Program-made: the position numbers and the translations under genes | Notes under the pieces: model-generated | Database searches by the model: none | Told to the model about the DNA's origin: nothing | What the model saw: the letters and a program-made list of their open reading frames with translations, nothing else | NCBI RefSeq assembly: GCF_902491285.1 | Contig: NZ_CABUHK010000078.1 | Location: 1-24,900 of the forward strand | DNA: 24,900 nucleotides | DNA from: an uncultured Bacteroides sp. | Lineage (GTDB): Bacteria; Bacteroidota; Bacteroidia; Bacteroidales; Bacteroidaceae | Direction: 5' to 3' | Shown here: one piece after another, positions 16,136 to 22,976 of the stretch | How the letters are laid out: each line of letters opens with the position of its first letter | Position numbering within the stretch: the first letter of the stretch is position 1

Positions 16136-17242
16136 ATGGGATTGCTTGAATTTAATAAACTTCCGATTAATACATTGGTAGGTGCCGACTGGAAAACGTT
16201 TAAGGCTATCACTGCCGGTCGTGAAATTGATCCGTCTTATAAGGGGAAATACCGATTGACAAAGGCTGTGTGCCGTTTGCTCTCTCCGTTGGCTGCTTTG
16301 CAGAATAGCCGTTATGAAAAGTTACTGGCTAATCAACCGCTGGAGCATGACCCTGTATTTATCTTGGGACATTGGCGAAGCGGAACAACTTTTGTGCATA
16401 ATGTATTTTCTTGTGACAAGCACTTTGGCTATAATACAACGTATCAGACTGTATTCCCTCATTTGATGATGTGGGGACAGCCTTTCTTCAAGAAGAATAT
16501 GAGCTGGCTGATGCCGGACAAGCGTCCGACTGACAATATGGAACTGGCTGTGGATCTTCCTCAGGAAGAGGAATTTGCGTTGTCGAATATGATGCCTTAT
16601 ACTTATTATAATTTTTGGTTTTTGCCGAAATATCAACAGGAGTATGCCGATAAATATTTGCTGTTTGATGATATCACGGATGCTGAACTGAAAGTTTTTG
16701 AGGAAGTATTTACAAAGTTGATTAAAATCTCTCTGTGGAATACCCATGGCACTCAGTTCCTCAGTAAGAATCCACCGCATACGGGCAGGGTGAAGGAGTT
16801 GGTGAAAATGTTCCCGAACGCTAAGTTTATCTACCTGATGCGTAATCCGTATACAGTATTCGAATCGACACGCAGTTTCTTTACAAATACGATTCAACCG
16901 TTGAAATTGCAGGATGTAAGCAATGAACAATTAGAGGAGAATATTCTTTCTATTTATGCAAAGCTTTATCATAAGTATGAATCGGACAAACAGTTTATCC
17001 CGGAAGGTAATCTGATGGAGGTGAAATTTGAAGATTTCGAAGCAGATGCGATGGGAATGACGGAAAATATTTATAACTCTCTTTCTATCCCCGGATTTGC
17101 CGAAGCACGCGGAGATATAGAAAAGTATGTGGGCGGTAAGAAGGGTTATAAGAAGAATAAGTATAAATATGATGACCGTACAATCCGGTTGGTAGAAGAA
17201 AACTGGGATTTTGCTTTGAAACAATGGGATTATAATTTATAA
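16136..17242 (+). CDS. PAPS-dependent sulfotransferase (Sulfotransfer_3 type)
   Basis: This enzyme moves the sulfo group from PAPS to a hydroxyl acceptor. The 368-aa protein has no signal peptide and should be cytosolic. The 5'-phosphosulfate-binding loop is HWRSGTT (79-85). The 3'-phosphate-binding motif is LMRNPYTVFESTRSF (235-249), with Arg236 and Ser244 as the conserved contacts. The C-terminal KKGYKKNKY resembles the GxxxxxK end motif. The acceptor is not readable from the sequence. From memory, the B. thetaiotaomicron homologue at the end of the same gene order (BT_0416) sulfonates cholesterol and steroidal metabolites, so a sterol is the best guess; a glycan or sphingolipid acceptor is the alternative. 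It sits 6 bases after cysN. Confidence 0.92.
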   Translation: MGLLEFNKLPINTLVGADWKTFKAITAGREIDPSYKGKYRLTKAVCRLLSPLAALQNSRYEKLLANQPLEHDPVFILGHWRSGTTFVHNVFSCDKHFGYNTTYQTVFPHLMMWGQPFFKKNMSWLMPDKRPTDNMELAVDLPQEEEFALSNMMPYTYYNFWFLPKYQQEYADKYLLFDDITDAELKVFEEVFTKLIKISLWNTHGTQFLSKNPPHTGRVKELVKMFPNAKFIYLMRNPYTVFESTRSFFTNTIQPLKLQDVSNEQLEENILSIYAKLYHKYESDKQFIPEGNLMEVKFEDFEADAMGMTENIYNSLSIPGFAEARGDIEKYVGGKKGYKKNKYKYDDRTIRLVEENWDFALKQWDYNL

Positions 17243-17266
17243 AAAGAAGAAAAAGAAAGGAAAGCA

Positions 17267-18235
17267 ATGGTTCAGAAAATCGTTCATCGCCTGTTGATGA
17301 CAGGTTTCGTGGCATTTTTTTCTTCCTTGTCTTTGATGGCGCAACATAGAGTGGAAATGGTTCCTTTTGGAGACATGAATCAATGGGTAGACCGTCAGAT
17401 AAAGGAGTCGAGCATTATTGGTGGGAATACAAAGAATGTATATGCGATAGGCCCGACGTCTGTAATTAAGGGAGATCAAGTTTATAAGAATATGGGTGGA
17501 TCGCCTTGGGCCACTTCAAATGTGATGGCAAAGGTGGCAGGCATTACGAAAACAAATACTTCGGTTTTCCCGGAAAAGAGGGGAGACGGATACTGCGCAC
17601 GGTTGGATACACGCATGGAGAGTGTGAAGGTACTCGGACTCGTTAATATAACGGTATTGGCGGCCGGATCTATTTTTACCGGGTCGGTACACGAGCCGAT
17701 TAAGGGTACTAAGAATCCTCAGAAGATGCTGCAGACAGGGATCCCGTTTACTAAAAAACCGGTTGCACTCCAGTTTGACTATAAAGTGAAGATGTCCGAC
17801 CGTGAAAATCGTATCCGTGCTACTGGGTTCAGCAAGATTACGGATGTTCCCGGTAAAGATTATCCGGCAGCTATCTTGTTTCTGCAGAAACGTTGGGAGG
17901 ATGCAGAGGGAAATGTGTATGCGAAACGTATAGGTACGATGGTGACCTATTATTATCATTCAACGGACTGGAAGAATAATGTTTCCTATGAGATTATGTA
18001 TGGTGACATTACCGGCCGACCTGAATATAAAGCTCATATGATGCGTTTGCAAGTTACCGAAAGTTATACGGTAAATAGTAAAGGCGAAAGTGTGCCTATT
18101 CATGAGGTGGCCTGGGGAAATGAGGATGATGTTCCGACTCATATGTGTCTTCAGTTTACATCCAGTCATGGCGGTGCTTATATCGGTTCACCCGGAAATA
18201 CATTGTGGATTGATAATGTGAAGTTGGTATATTGA
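17267..18235 (+). CDS. Secreted PCMD-like protein, last gene of the sulfation operon
   Basis: The 322-aa protein has a signal peptide ending near SLMAQ (about residue 25). The body is beta-rich. The C-terminus, LQFTSSHGGAYIGSPGNTLW followed by IDNVKLVY, matches the closing strands of PCMD domains (putative carbohydrate-metabolism / lectin-like beta-sandwich, PF13201), as I recall that family. No catalytic residues can be assigned. It begins 24 bases after the sulfotransferase stop and is followed by a strong terminator, so it is co-transcribed with the PAPS pathway. A secreted protein attached to a cytosolic sulfation pathway may bind or deliver the acceptor or the sulfated product; this is inference. 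Confidence 0.75.
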   Translation: MVQKIVHRLLMTGFVAFFSSLSLMAQHRVEMVPFGDMNQWVDRQIKESSIIGGNTKNVYAIGPTSVIKGDQVYKNMGGSPWATSNVMAKVAGITKTNTSVFPEKRGDGYCARLDTRMESVKVLGLVNITVLAAGSIFTGSVHEPIKGTKNPQKMLQTGIPFTKKPVALQFDYKVKMSDRENRIRATGFSKITDVPGKDYPAAILFLQKRWEDAEGNVYAKRIGTMVTYYYHSTDWKNNVSYEIMYGDITGRPEYKAHMMRLQVTESYTVNSKGESVPIHEVAWGNEDDVPTHMCLQFTSSHGGAYIGSPGNTLWIDNVKLVY

Positions 18236-18256
18236 TAAAGATATAACCGGAATATG

Positions 18257-18296
18257 AAAATAGCCGATGCGTGATTTTGCCATCGGCTATTTTTTT
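18257..18296 (+). terminator. Rho-independent terminator of the sulfation operon
   Basis: The arms AAAATAGCCGATG (18257-18269) and CATCGGCTATTTT (18281-18293) form a 13-bp perfect stem with an 11-base loop, followed by T residues to 18296. It lies about 20 bases after the PCMD-like gene. Confidence 0.9.
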
Positions 18297-18400
18297 GTTT
18301 TGATTCTTTTGTGATAAATGCCTCCAGAAGCCTTTTAGAGTTATATAACACTTTTATCATTCCATAAAAATCTATGTATGAATGAAAATTTACGTGATTT

Positions 18401-18432
18401 TTTGTTTGTGTTATATTAAATATCTATATTTG
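18401..18432 (+). promoter_or_regulatory. Promoter of the OmpA-family gene
   Basis: TTTG (18401-18404), 20 bases, then TATATTTG (18425-18432): the best match in the window to the Bacteroides -33/-7 consensus. Transcription would begin near 18439, giving a long leader of about 110 bases with a purine-rich TTAGAGGAGAGG at its beginning. Apart from the upstream terminator and this promoter, the gene-free stretch 18297-18548 shows nothing else recognisable. The strong consensus suits an abundant outer-membrane protein. Confidence 0.75.
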
Positions 18433-18548
18433 CACTAATTTTAGAGGAGAGGACAGTGCTTGTTATCTCTTTATCAGGTGTGGAGCGTTTGGAGTGGTTG
18501 CCATCCTGTAAGACAATTGAAATATATTATTTACTAAAATAAATTGAG

Positions 18549-19694
18549 ATGAAAAAGGGTTTATTGTTTATTTTATTGGCAGCAGCTACAGTGTGTGTGT
18601 CTGCTCAGGAAAAAGAAAAAGCCGCAAAGAGCTATAGAGTGGAAACAAATCTCTTTGGCGCTAATTGGTTTATCAGCGGTGGCGTTGGTGCACAAATGTA
18701 TTTCGGTGATAACGACAGTAAGGCTAGTTTTGGAAAACGTCTTGCTCCGGCACTTGACATTGCCGTAGGTAAGTGGTTTACGCCGGGATTGGGATTGCGT
18801 GTCGCATATAATGGTCTTCAGGCTAAAGGTGCATCTCCGGAAGCAGATGACCTTTATGTAAAAGGCGGCACTTATTCTAATGGGTATTACAAACAAAAAT
18901 GGAATGTTGCTAATTTCCATGGTGATGTGATGTTCAATCTTTCTAATATGTTCTGCGGTTATAACGAAGAACGTGTTTACTCATTTATTCCTTATGTAGG
19001 TGTTGGATTGGTGCATTCATGGACAAAACCGACTGAAAATAATATCGGCTTTAATGCAGGTTTGATTAACCGTTTCCGTTTGTCTCCAGCATGGGATCTT
19101 AACGTGGAATTGCGTGGGTTGTTAATGAAGAATGCTTTCGGTGGCGTAAGCAAGGAAGGTATGGCTGGTTTGACTGTAGGTGTTACTTATAAGTTCAAGA
19201 AGCGCGGTTGGGATGCTGTTCCTACTGTTCCTATGGTTCCGGAAAGCCAGTTGGTTGACATGAGAGACAGAGTAAACTCTTTGAAGGGTGAAAACGAATC
19301 TTTGAAACGCGAGTTGGTTGAAGCACGTAATAAGAAACCTGAAGTAATTGTTAAGAAAGAAGTTGTATCCGCTATCCCACGTCTGGTTGTTGTATTCAAT
19401 ATCGGCAAGAGCAATATCGCTAAGAGAGAATACATGAACATTGAGACTATGGCTAAGGCTATCAAAGAGAATTCTGGCAAAGTATATACTGTAACGGGAT
19501 ATGCTGATAAGGGTACTGGTTCTGCTGAGTACAATATGAAGTTGAGTAAGAAGAGAGCTGAAGCAGTTCGTGACTTGATGGTTAACGAATTTGGTGTTCC
19601 TGCTTCTCAATTGAAGGTTGATTACAAGGGTGGTGTAAGCAATATGTTCTATGATAGCGCTAAACTGAGCCGTGTAGCTATTGTTGAAGAATAA
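18549..19694 (+). CDS. OmpA-family outer-membrane protein
   Basis: The 381-aa protein has a signal peptide ending near CVSAQ (residue 20). An eight-stranded-barrel-like region of alternating aromatic and polar strands occupies roughly 28-217. A proline-containing hinge and short coiled coil (about 230-262, DMRDRVNSLKGENESLKREL) lead to a periplasmic OmpA peptidoglycan-binding domain (about 272-381). In that domain Asp320 (TGYAD) and Arg336 (LSKKRAEAV) are the usual diaminopimelate-contacting residues. It would tie the outer membrane to the cell wall and is likely abundant. It is monocistronic, between a consensus promoter and a hairpin terminator. Confidence 0.92.
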   Translation: MKKGLLFILLAAATVCVSAQEKEKAAKSYRVETNLFGANWFISGGVGAQMYFGDNDSKASFGKRLAPALDIAVGKWFTPGLGLRVAYNGLQAKGASPEADDLYVKGGTYSNGYYKQKWNVANFHGDVMFNLSNMFCGYNEERVYSFIPYVGVGLVHSWTKPTENNIGFNAGLINRFRLSPAWDLNVELRGLLMKNAFGGVSKEGMAGLTVGVTYKFKKRGWDAVPTVPMVPESQLVDMRDRVNSLKGENESLKRELVEARNKKPEVIVKKEVVSAIPRLVVVFNIGKSNIAKREYMNIETMAKAIKENSGKVYTVTGYADKGTGSAEYNMKLSKKRAEAVRDLMVNEFGVPASQLKVDYKGGVSNMFYDSAKLSRVAIVEE

Positions 19695-19721
19695 TATACA
19701 TTTGAAATATTATAATAAAAG

Positions 19722-19754
19722 AGACGTTTCCTTTCACGGGAAACGTCTTTTTTT
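19722..19754 (+). terminator. Rho-independent terminator of the OmpA-family gene
   Basis: The arms AGACGTTTCC (19722-19731) and GGAAACGTCT (19739-19748) form a perfect 10-bp stem with a 7-base loop, followed by T at 19748-19754. The ruvX promoter overlaps it. Confidence 0.9.
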
Positions 19755-19763
19755 GTATTTTTG
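19732..19763 (+). promoter_or_regulatory. ruvX promoter nested in the upstream terminator
   Basis: TATTTTTG (19756-19763) fits TAnnTTTG. TTTC (19732-19735), in the terminator loop, lies 20 bases upstream as a one-mismatch -33 box. The predicted transcription start, 19768-19770, falls on or next to the ATG at 19770, so the mRNA would be leaderless or nearly so. Confidence 0.55.
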
Positions 19764-19769
19764 TGCCCC

Positions 19770-20186
19770 ATGAGTAGAATTGTAGCAATAGATTATGGAA
19801 GAAAGCGTACAGGGATAGCTGTCAGCGACACTATGCAGTTGATTGCAAATGGGTTGACGACAGTGCCTACGCATGAACTTCTGAACTTTATCGGTGATTA
19901 CGTTGCGAAAGAACCGGTAGAACGGATTATTATCGGCTTGCCTAAGCAGATGAATAATGAGGTTTCTGAGAATATGAAAAATATAGAACCTTTTGTTCGT
20001 TCACTGAAGAAGCGCTTTCCTGAGATTCCGGTTGAGTATGTGGATGAACGGTTTACATCTGTTCTGGCGCATCGTACAATGTTGGAGGCGGGACTGAAAA
20101 AGAAGGATCGCCAGAACAAAGCATTGGTGGATGAGATAAGTGCTACGATTATTCTGCAAACATATTTGGAGAGTAAACGTTTTTAG
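19770..20186 (+). CDS. ruvX: Holliday junction resolvase-like protein RuvX (YqgF)
   Basis: This is a member of the conserved YqgF/RuvX family, RNase H-fold nucleases. E. coli YqgF is linked to pre-16S rRNA 5' processing and Holliday-junction resolution. The 138-aa length is standard. The first acidic residue, Asp8, is in VAIDYGRKRTGIAVSD. The YVDERFTSVLA motif and the late acidic motif in ALVDEISATIIL complete the active site. I start at the ATG at 19770; an in-frame TTG at 19761 lies inside the -7 box. It is followed 46 bases later by def, probably on one transcript. Confidence 0.93.
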   Translation: MSRIVAIDYGRKRTGIAVSDTMQLIANGLTTVPTHELLNFIGDYVAKEPVERIIIGLPKQMNNEVSENMKNIEPFVRSLKKRFPEIPVEYVDERFTSVLAHRTMLEAGLKKKDRQNKALVDEISATIILQTYLESKRF

Positions 20187-20232
20187 TAGATAACAAAAAG
20201 AATAATTTAATTTATCAGTAGAATATAAAGAT

Positions 20233-20787
20233 ATGATTTTACCTATTTATGTATATGGACAGCCTGTTTTGAGAAAGGTGGCAGAGGACATAACACCGGA
20301 TTATCCGAATTTGAAAGAGTTGATCGCGAATATGTTTGAAACGATGGTGCACGCAGACGGCGTAGGGCTGGCTGCTCCGCAGATTGGTTTGCCTATTCGT
20401 GTTGTTACAATTACACTGGATCCGCTTTCGGAAGATTATCCGGAATTTAAAGATTTTAATAAGGCTTATATTAATCCTCACATCCTGGAAGTAGGTGGTG
20501 AGGAAGTGGGCATGGAAGAAGGCTGTCTGAGCCTTCCCGGTATTCATGAAACAGTGAAGAGAGGAAATAAAATCCGTGTGAAATATATGGACGAGAATTT
20601 TGTGGAACATGAAGAGGAAGTGGAGGGTTATCTGGCACGTGTCATGCAGCACGAATTCGACCATTTGGACGGTAAGATGTTCATTGACCATATTTCTCCG
20701 CTTCGTAAGCAGATGATCAGAGGGAAACTGAATACGATGTTGAAAGGAAAAGCCCGCAGTTCCTATAAGATGAAACAGGTGAAATAA
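20233..20787 (+). CDS. def: Peptide deformylase
   Basis: Def removes the N-formyl group from nascent proteins in the cytosol. The 184-aa metalloenzyme has motif 1 GVGLAAPQ (43-50), motif 2 EGCLSLPG (96-103, whose Cys is a metal ligand) and motif 3 QHEFDHLDG with the metal-binding HEFDH (140-144). The insertion [13 protein letters not shown] after motif 1 is common in Bacteroidetes deformylases. The start is the ATG at 20233. It follows ruvX closely and precedes the TPR gene, which has its own promoter. Confidence 0.97.
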   Translation: MILPIYVYGQPVLRKVAEDITPDYPNLKELIANMFETMVHADGVGLAAPQIGLPIRVVTITLDPLSEDYPEFKDFNKAYINPHILEVGGEEVGMEEGCLSLPGIHETVKRGNKIRVKYMDENFVEHEEEVEGYLARVMQHEFDHLDGKMFIDHISPLRKQMIRGKLNTMLKGKARSSYKMKQVK

Positions 20788-20815
20788 AGATAAAAAACGT
20801 TTATATCCCTGTTAA

Positions 20816-20848
20816 GTAAACGAAAAGCATTATTTTTGCTTCGTTTAC
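20816..20848 (+). promoter_or_regulatory. -7 box enclosed by an inverted repeat upstream of the TPR gene
   Basis: TATTTTTG (20831-20838) fits TAnnTTTG and would start transcription near 20845. It lies inside an inverted repeat, GTAAACGA (20816-20823) and TCGTTTAC (20841-20848). No T-run follows the right arm, so this is not a terminator. The arrangement would allow a repressor to cover the promoter. Confidence 0.45.
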
Positions 20849-20857
20849 AAGCATAAA

Positions 20858-22894
20858 ATGCCGATGATAAAAAGAATATTAACAGTATTATTGCTGTTCC
20901 CCACACTAGTATGTGCTCAGATTAATACGGATCGGGTGATGACTATCGCCCGAAATGCTCTTTATTTTGAGGATTATGTACTTTCTATTCAGTACTTTAA
21001 TCAGGTGATTAATGCTAAACCTTATCTGTATGAACCTTATTTCTTCAGGGCGCTTGCTAAGCTGAACCTGGAAGATTTTCAAGGTGCTGAGATAGACTGT
21101 GACGCGGCTATCCAACGGAATCCGTTTGTGGTAGGGGCTTATCAGATTCGTGGTCTGGCGAGAATCCGGCAGAGTAAATTTGACGGAGCTATTGAAGATT
21201 ATCAGAAGGCTTTGCATTATGATCCGGAGAATATTACTTTGTGGCATAATCTGACTTTATCTCATATTCAGAAAAAGGATTATAATTCGGCAAAAGAGGA
21301 CTTGGAAAGTTTGCTTAAAGTGGCTCCGCGTTATACCCGTGCTTATCTGATGAGGGGGGAAGTGTCATTGCAACAGAAGGATACGCTTTCTGCCTTGAAT
21401 GACTTTAATAAAGCGCTTGAACTGGATAAATATGATCCGGATGCATGGGCTGCCCGGGCGATTGTGAAATTGCAACAGTCTAAATATGCTGAAGCTGAGT
21501 CGGATTTCGACCGTGCTATTCATCTGAGTGCCAAGAATGCCGGAAATTATATTAACCGGGCATTAGCACGGTTCCATCAGAATAATCTGAGAGGGGCCAT
21601 GAGTGATTATGACCTGGCATTGGATATTGACCCCAATAACTTTATAGGGCATTATAATCGTGGTTTGCTTCGTGCCCGGGTAGGAGATGATAACCGTGCG
21701 ATTGAGGATTTCGATTTCGTAATCCAAATGGAGCCGGATAATATGATGGCAGTATTTAATCGTGGTTTGCTTCGTGCGCAGACAGGGGATTATCGGGGAG
21801 CAATAAAAGATTACACAACTGTTATCGACCAGTATCCTAACTTCCTCGCCGGATATTATCAGCGTTCGGAAGCCCGCCGGAAGATTGGCGACAAGAAAGG
21901 AGCGGAGCAGGATGAATTTAAAGTCATGAAGGCTCAGATTGATAAGCAGAATGGTGTGACGAATAAAGATGTAGCCCAAAATCAGAATAAAGAAAAAGAG
22001 GGTGAAGGCGAAGAGGGGGAAAAGACCCGTAAGAAGTCGGATAAGAATATGAACAACTATCGTAAGATAGTCATTGCGGACGACTCTGAAGCTGAACAGC
22101 GTTATACGAGTGATTATCGTGGACGTGTGCAGGATAAGAATGTGAATATTACACTGGAACCAATGTTCGCTTTGACTTATTATGAGAAGATGAGTGATGT
22201 GAAGCGTTCTGTGAATTTTCATAAATATATTGAAGATTTGAATCGTTCGGGTGTGCTTTCGAAACGTCTTCGTATAACGAATATGGAAGCTCCGTTGACA
22301 GAGGAACAGGTGAAATTCCATTTTGCTTTGATCGATACGCATACATCGGCTATTGTGGCAGATGAAAAGAGCGCTCCCAAACGTTTTGCCCGTGCGATTG
22401 ATTTTTATCTGGTTCAGGATTTCTCAAGCGCGGTTTCCGATTTGACACAAACGATTCTGCTGGATGGGGATTTCTTCCCGGCATACTTTATGCGTGCCCT
22501 TATTCGTTGCAAGCAACTGGAATATCAGAAGGCGGAACAAGCTGCCGAAACTGAAATCCCAGGCGAGAAGCGTAAGGAGATTACTGCGGTGGATTATGAA
22601 GTGGTACGGAAAGATTTGGATAAAGTAATCAATTTGGCACCTGATTTTGTTTATGCTTATTATAACCGTGCGAATGTTTCTGCTATGCTGAAAGATTATC
22701 GCGCTGCAGTGGCTGACTATGATAAGGCGATTGAGTTGAATCCTGATTTTGCGGATGCCTATTTCAACAGAGGACTTACTCATATTTTCTTGGGTAATAA
22801 TAAACTGGGTATTTCTGATTTAAGTAAGGCAGGTGAGCTGGGCATTGTTTCCGCTTATAATGTAATCAAGCGTTTTACAGACCAGACGGAATAA
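20858..22894 (+). CDS. Secreted tetratricopeptide-repeat protein, 678 aa
   Basis: A signal peptide (LLLFPTLVCAQ, ending near residue 21) is followed by about nine TPR-type helical repeats (roughly 25-355), with hallmarks such as YNRGLLRA, AIEDFDFVIQ and ALELDKYDPDAWAARA. A charged low-complexity linker (about 357-399, rich in K, E, G, N) leads to a second block ending with canonical repeats (about 515-665). It probably acts as a periplasmic or outer-membrane-associated scaffold. No enzymatic motif is visible. A second possible start is the ATG two codons later (20864). It lies between def and thrS, both with separate promoters. Confidence 0.88.
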   Translation: MPMIKRILTVLLLFPTLVCAQINTDRVMTIARNALYFEDYVLSIQYFNQVINAKPYLYEPYFFRALAKLNLEDFQGAEIDCDAAIQRNPFVVGAYQIRGLARIRQSKFDGAIEDYQKALHYDPENITLWHNLTLSHIQKKDYNSAKEDLESLLKVAPRYTRAYLMRGEVSLQQKDTLSALNDFNKALELDKYDPDAWAARAIVKLQQSKYAEAESDFDRAIHLSAKNAGNYINRALARFHQNNLRGAMSDYDLALDIDPNNFIGHYNRGLLRARVGDDNRAIEDFDFVIQMEPDNMMAVFNRGLLRAQTGDYRGAIKDYTTVIDQYPNFLAGYYQRSEARRKIGDKKGAEQDEFKVMKAQIDKQNGVTNKDVAQNQNKEKEGEGEEGEKTRKKSDKNMNNYRKIVIADDSEAEQRYTSDYRGRVQDKNVNITLEPMFALTYYEKMSDVKRSVNFHKYIEDLNRSGVLSKRLRITNMEAPLTEEQVKFHFALIDTHTSAIVADEKSAPKRFARAIDFYLVQDFSSAVSDLTQTILLDGDFFPAYFMRALIRCKQLEYQKAEQAAETEIPGEKRKEITAVDYEVVRKDLDKVINLAPDFVYAYYNRANVSAMLKDYRAAVADYDKAIELNPDFADAYFNRGLTHIFLGNNKLGISDLSKAGELGIVSAYNVIKRFTDQTE

Positions 22895-22934
22895 CATTTT
22901 TTTGATAAAAAATGGATAACTCAAAAGATTTAGT

Positions 22935-22942
22935 TACTTTTG
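22935..22942 (+). promoter_or_regulatory. -7 box of thrS
   Basis: TACTTTTG fits TAnnTTTG. Transcription would begin near 22949, leaving a leader of only about 28 bases. That leader is too short for a T-box or the long E. coli-type thrS operator. A TTTG at 22901-22904 is too far upstream to act as the -33 box. Confidence 0.55.
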
Positions 22943-22976
22943 CGTTCAAATTGTGAAAATATAACATAATCATATT

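Noticed and set aside
20811..20850. Hairpin after def considered as its terminator
   Set aside because: The stem is imperfect, has no T-run after it and encloses a -7 box, so an operator/promoter reading fits better.
21563..22342. 259-aa ORF on the minus strand
   Set aside because: It lies wholly inside the TPR gene and its product is rich in Ile, His and Arg without any motif, as expected for the antisense of a coding gene.
22943..22976. Thr-specific leader, T-box or operator before thrS
   Set aside because: The predicted leader is only about 28 bases and has no stem resembling a T-box or the E. coli thrS operator.
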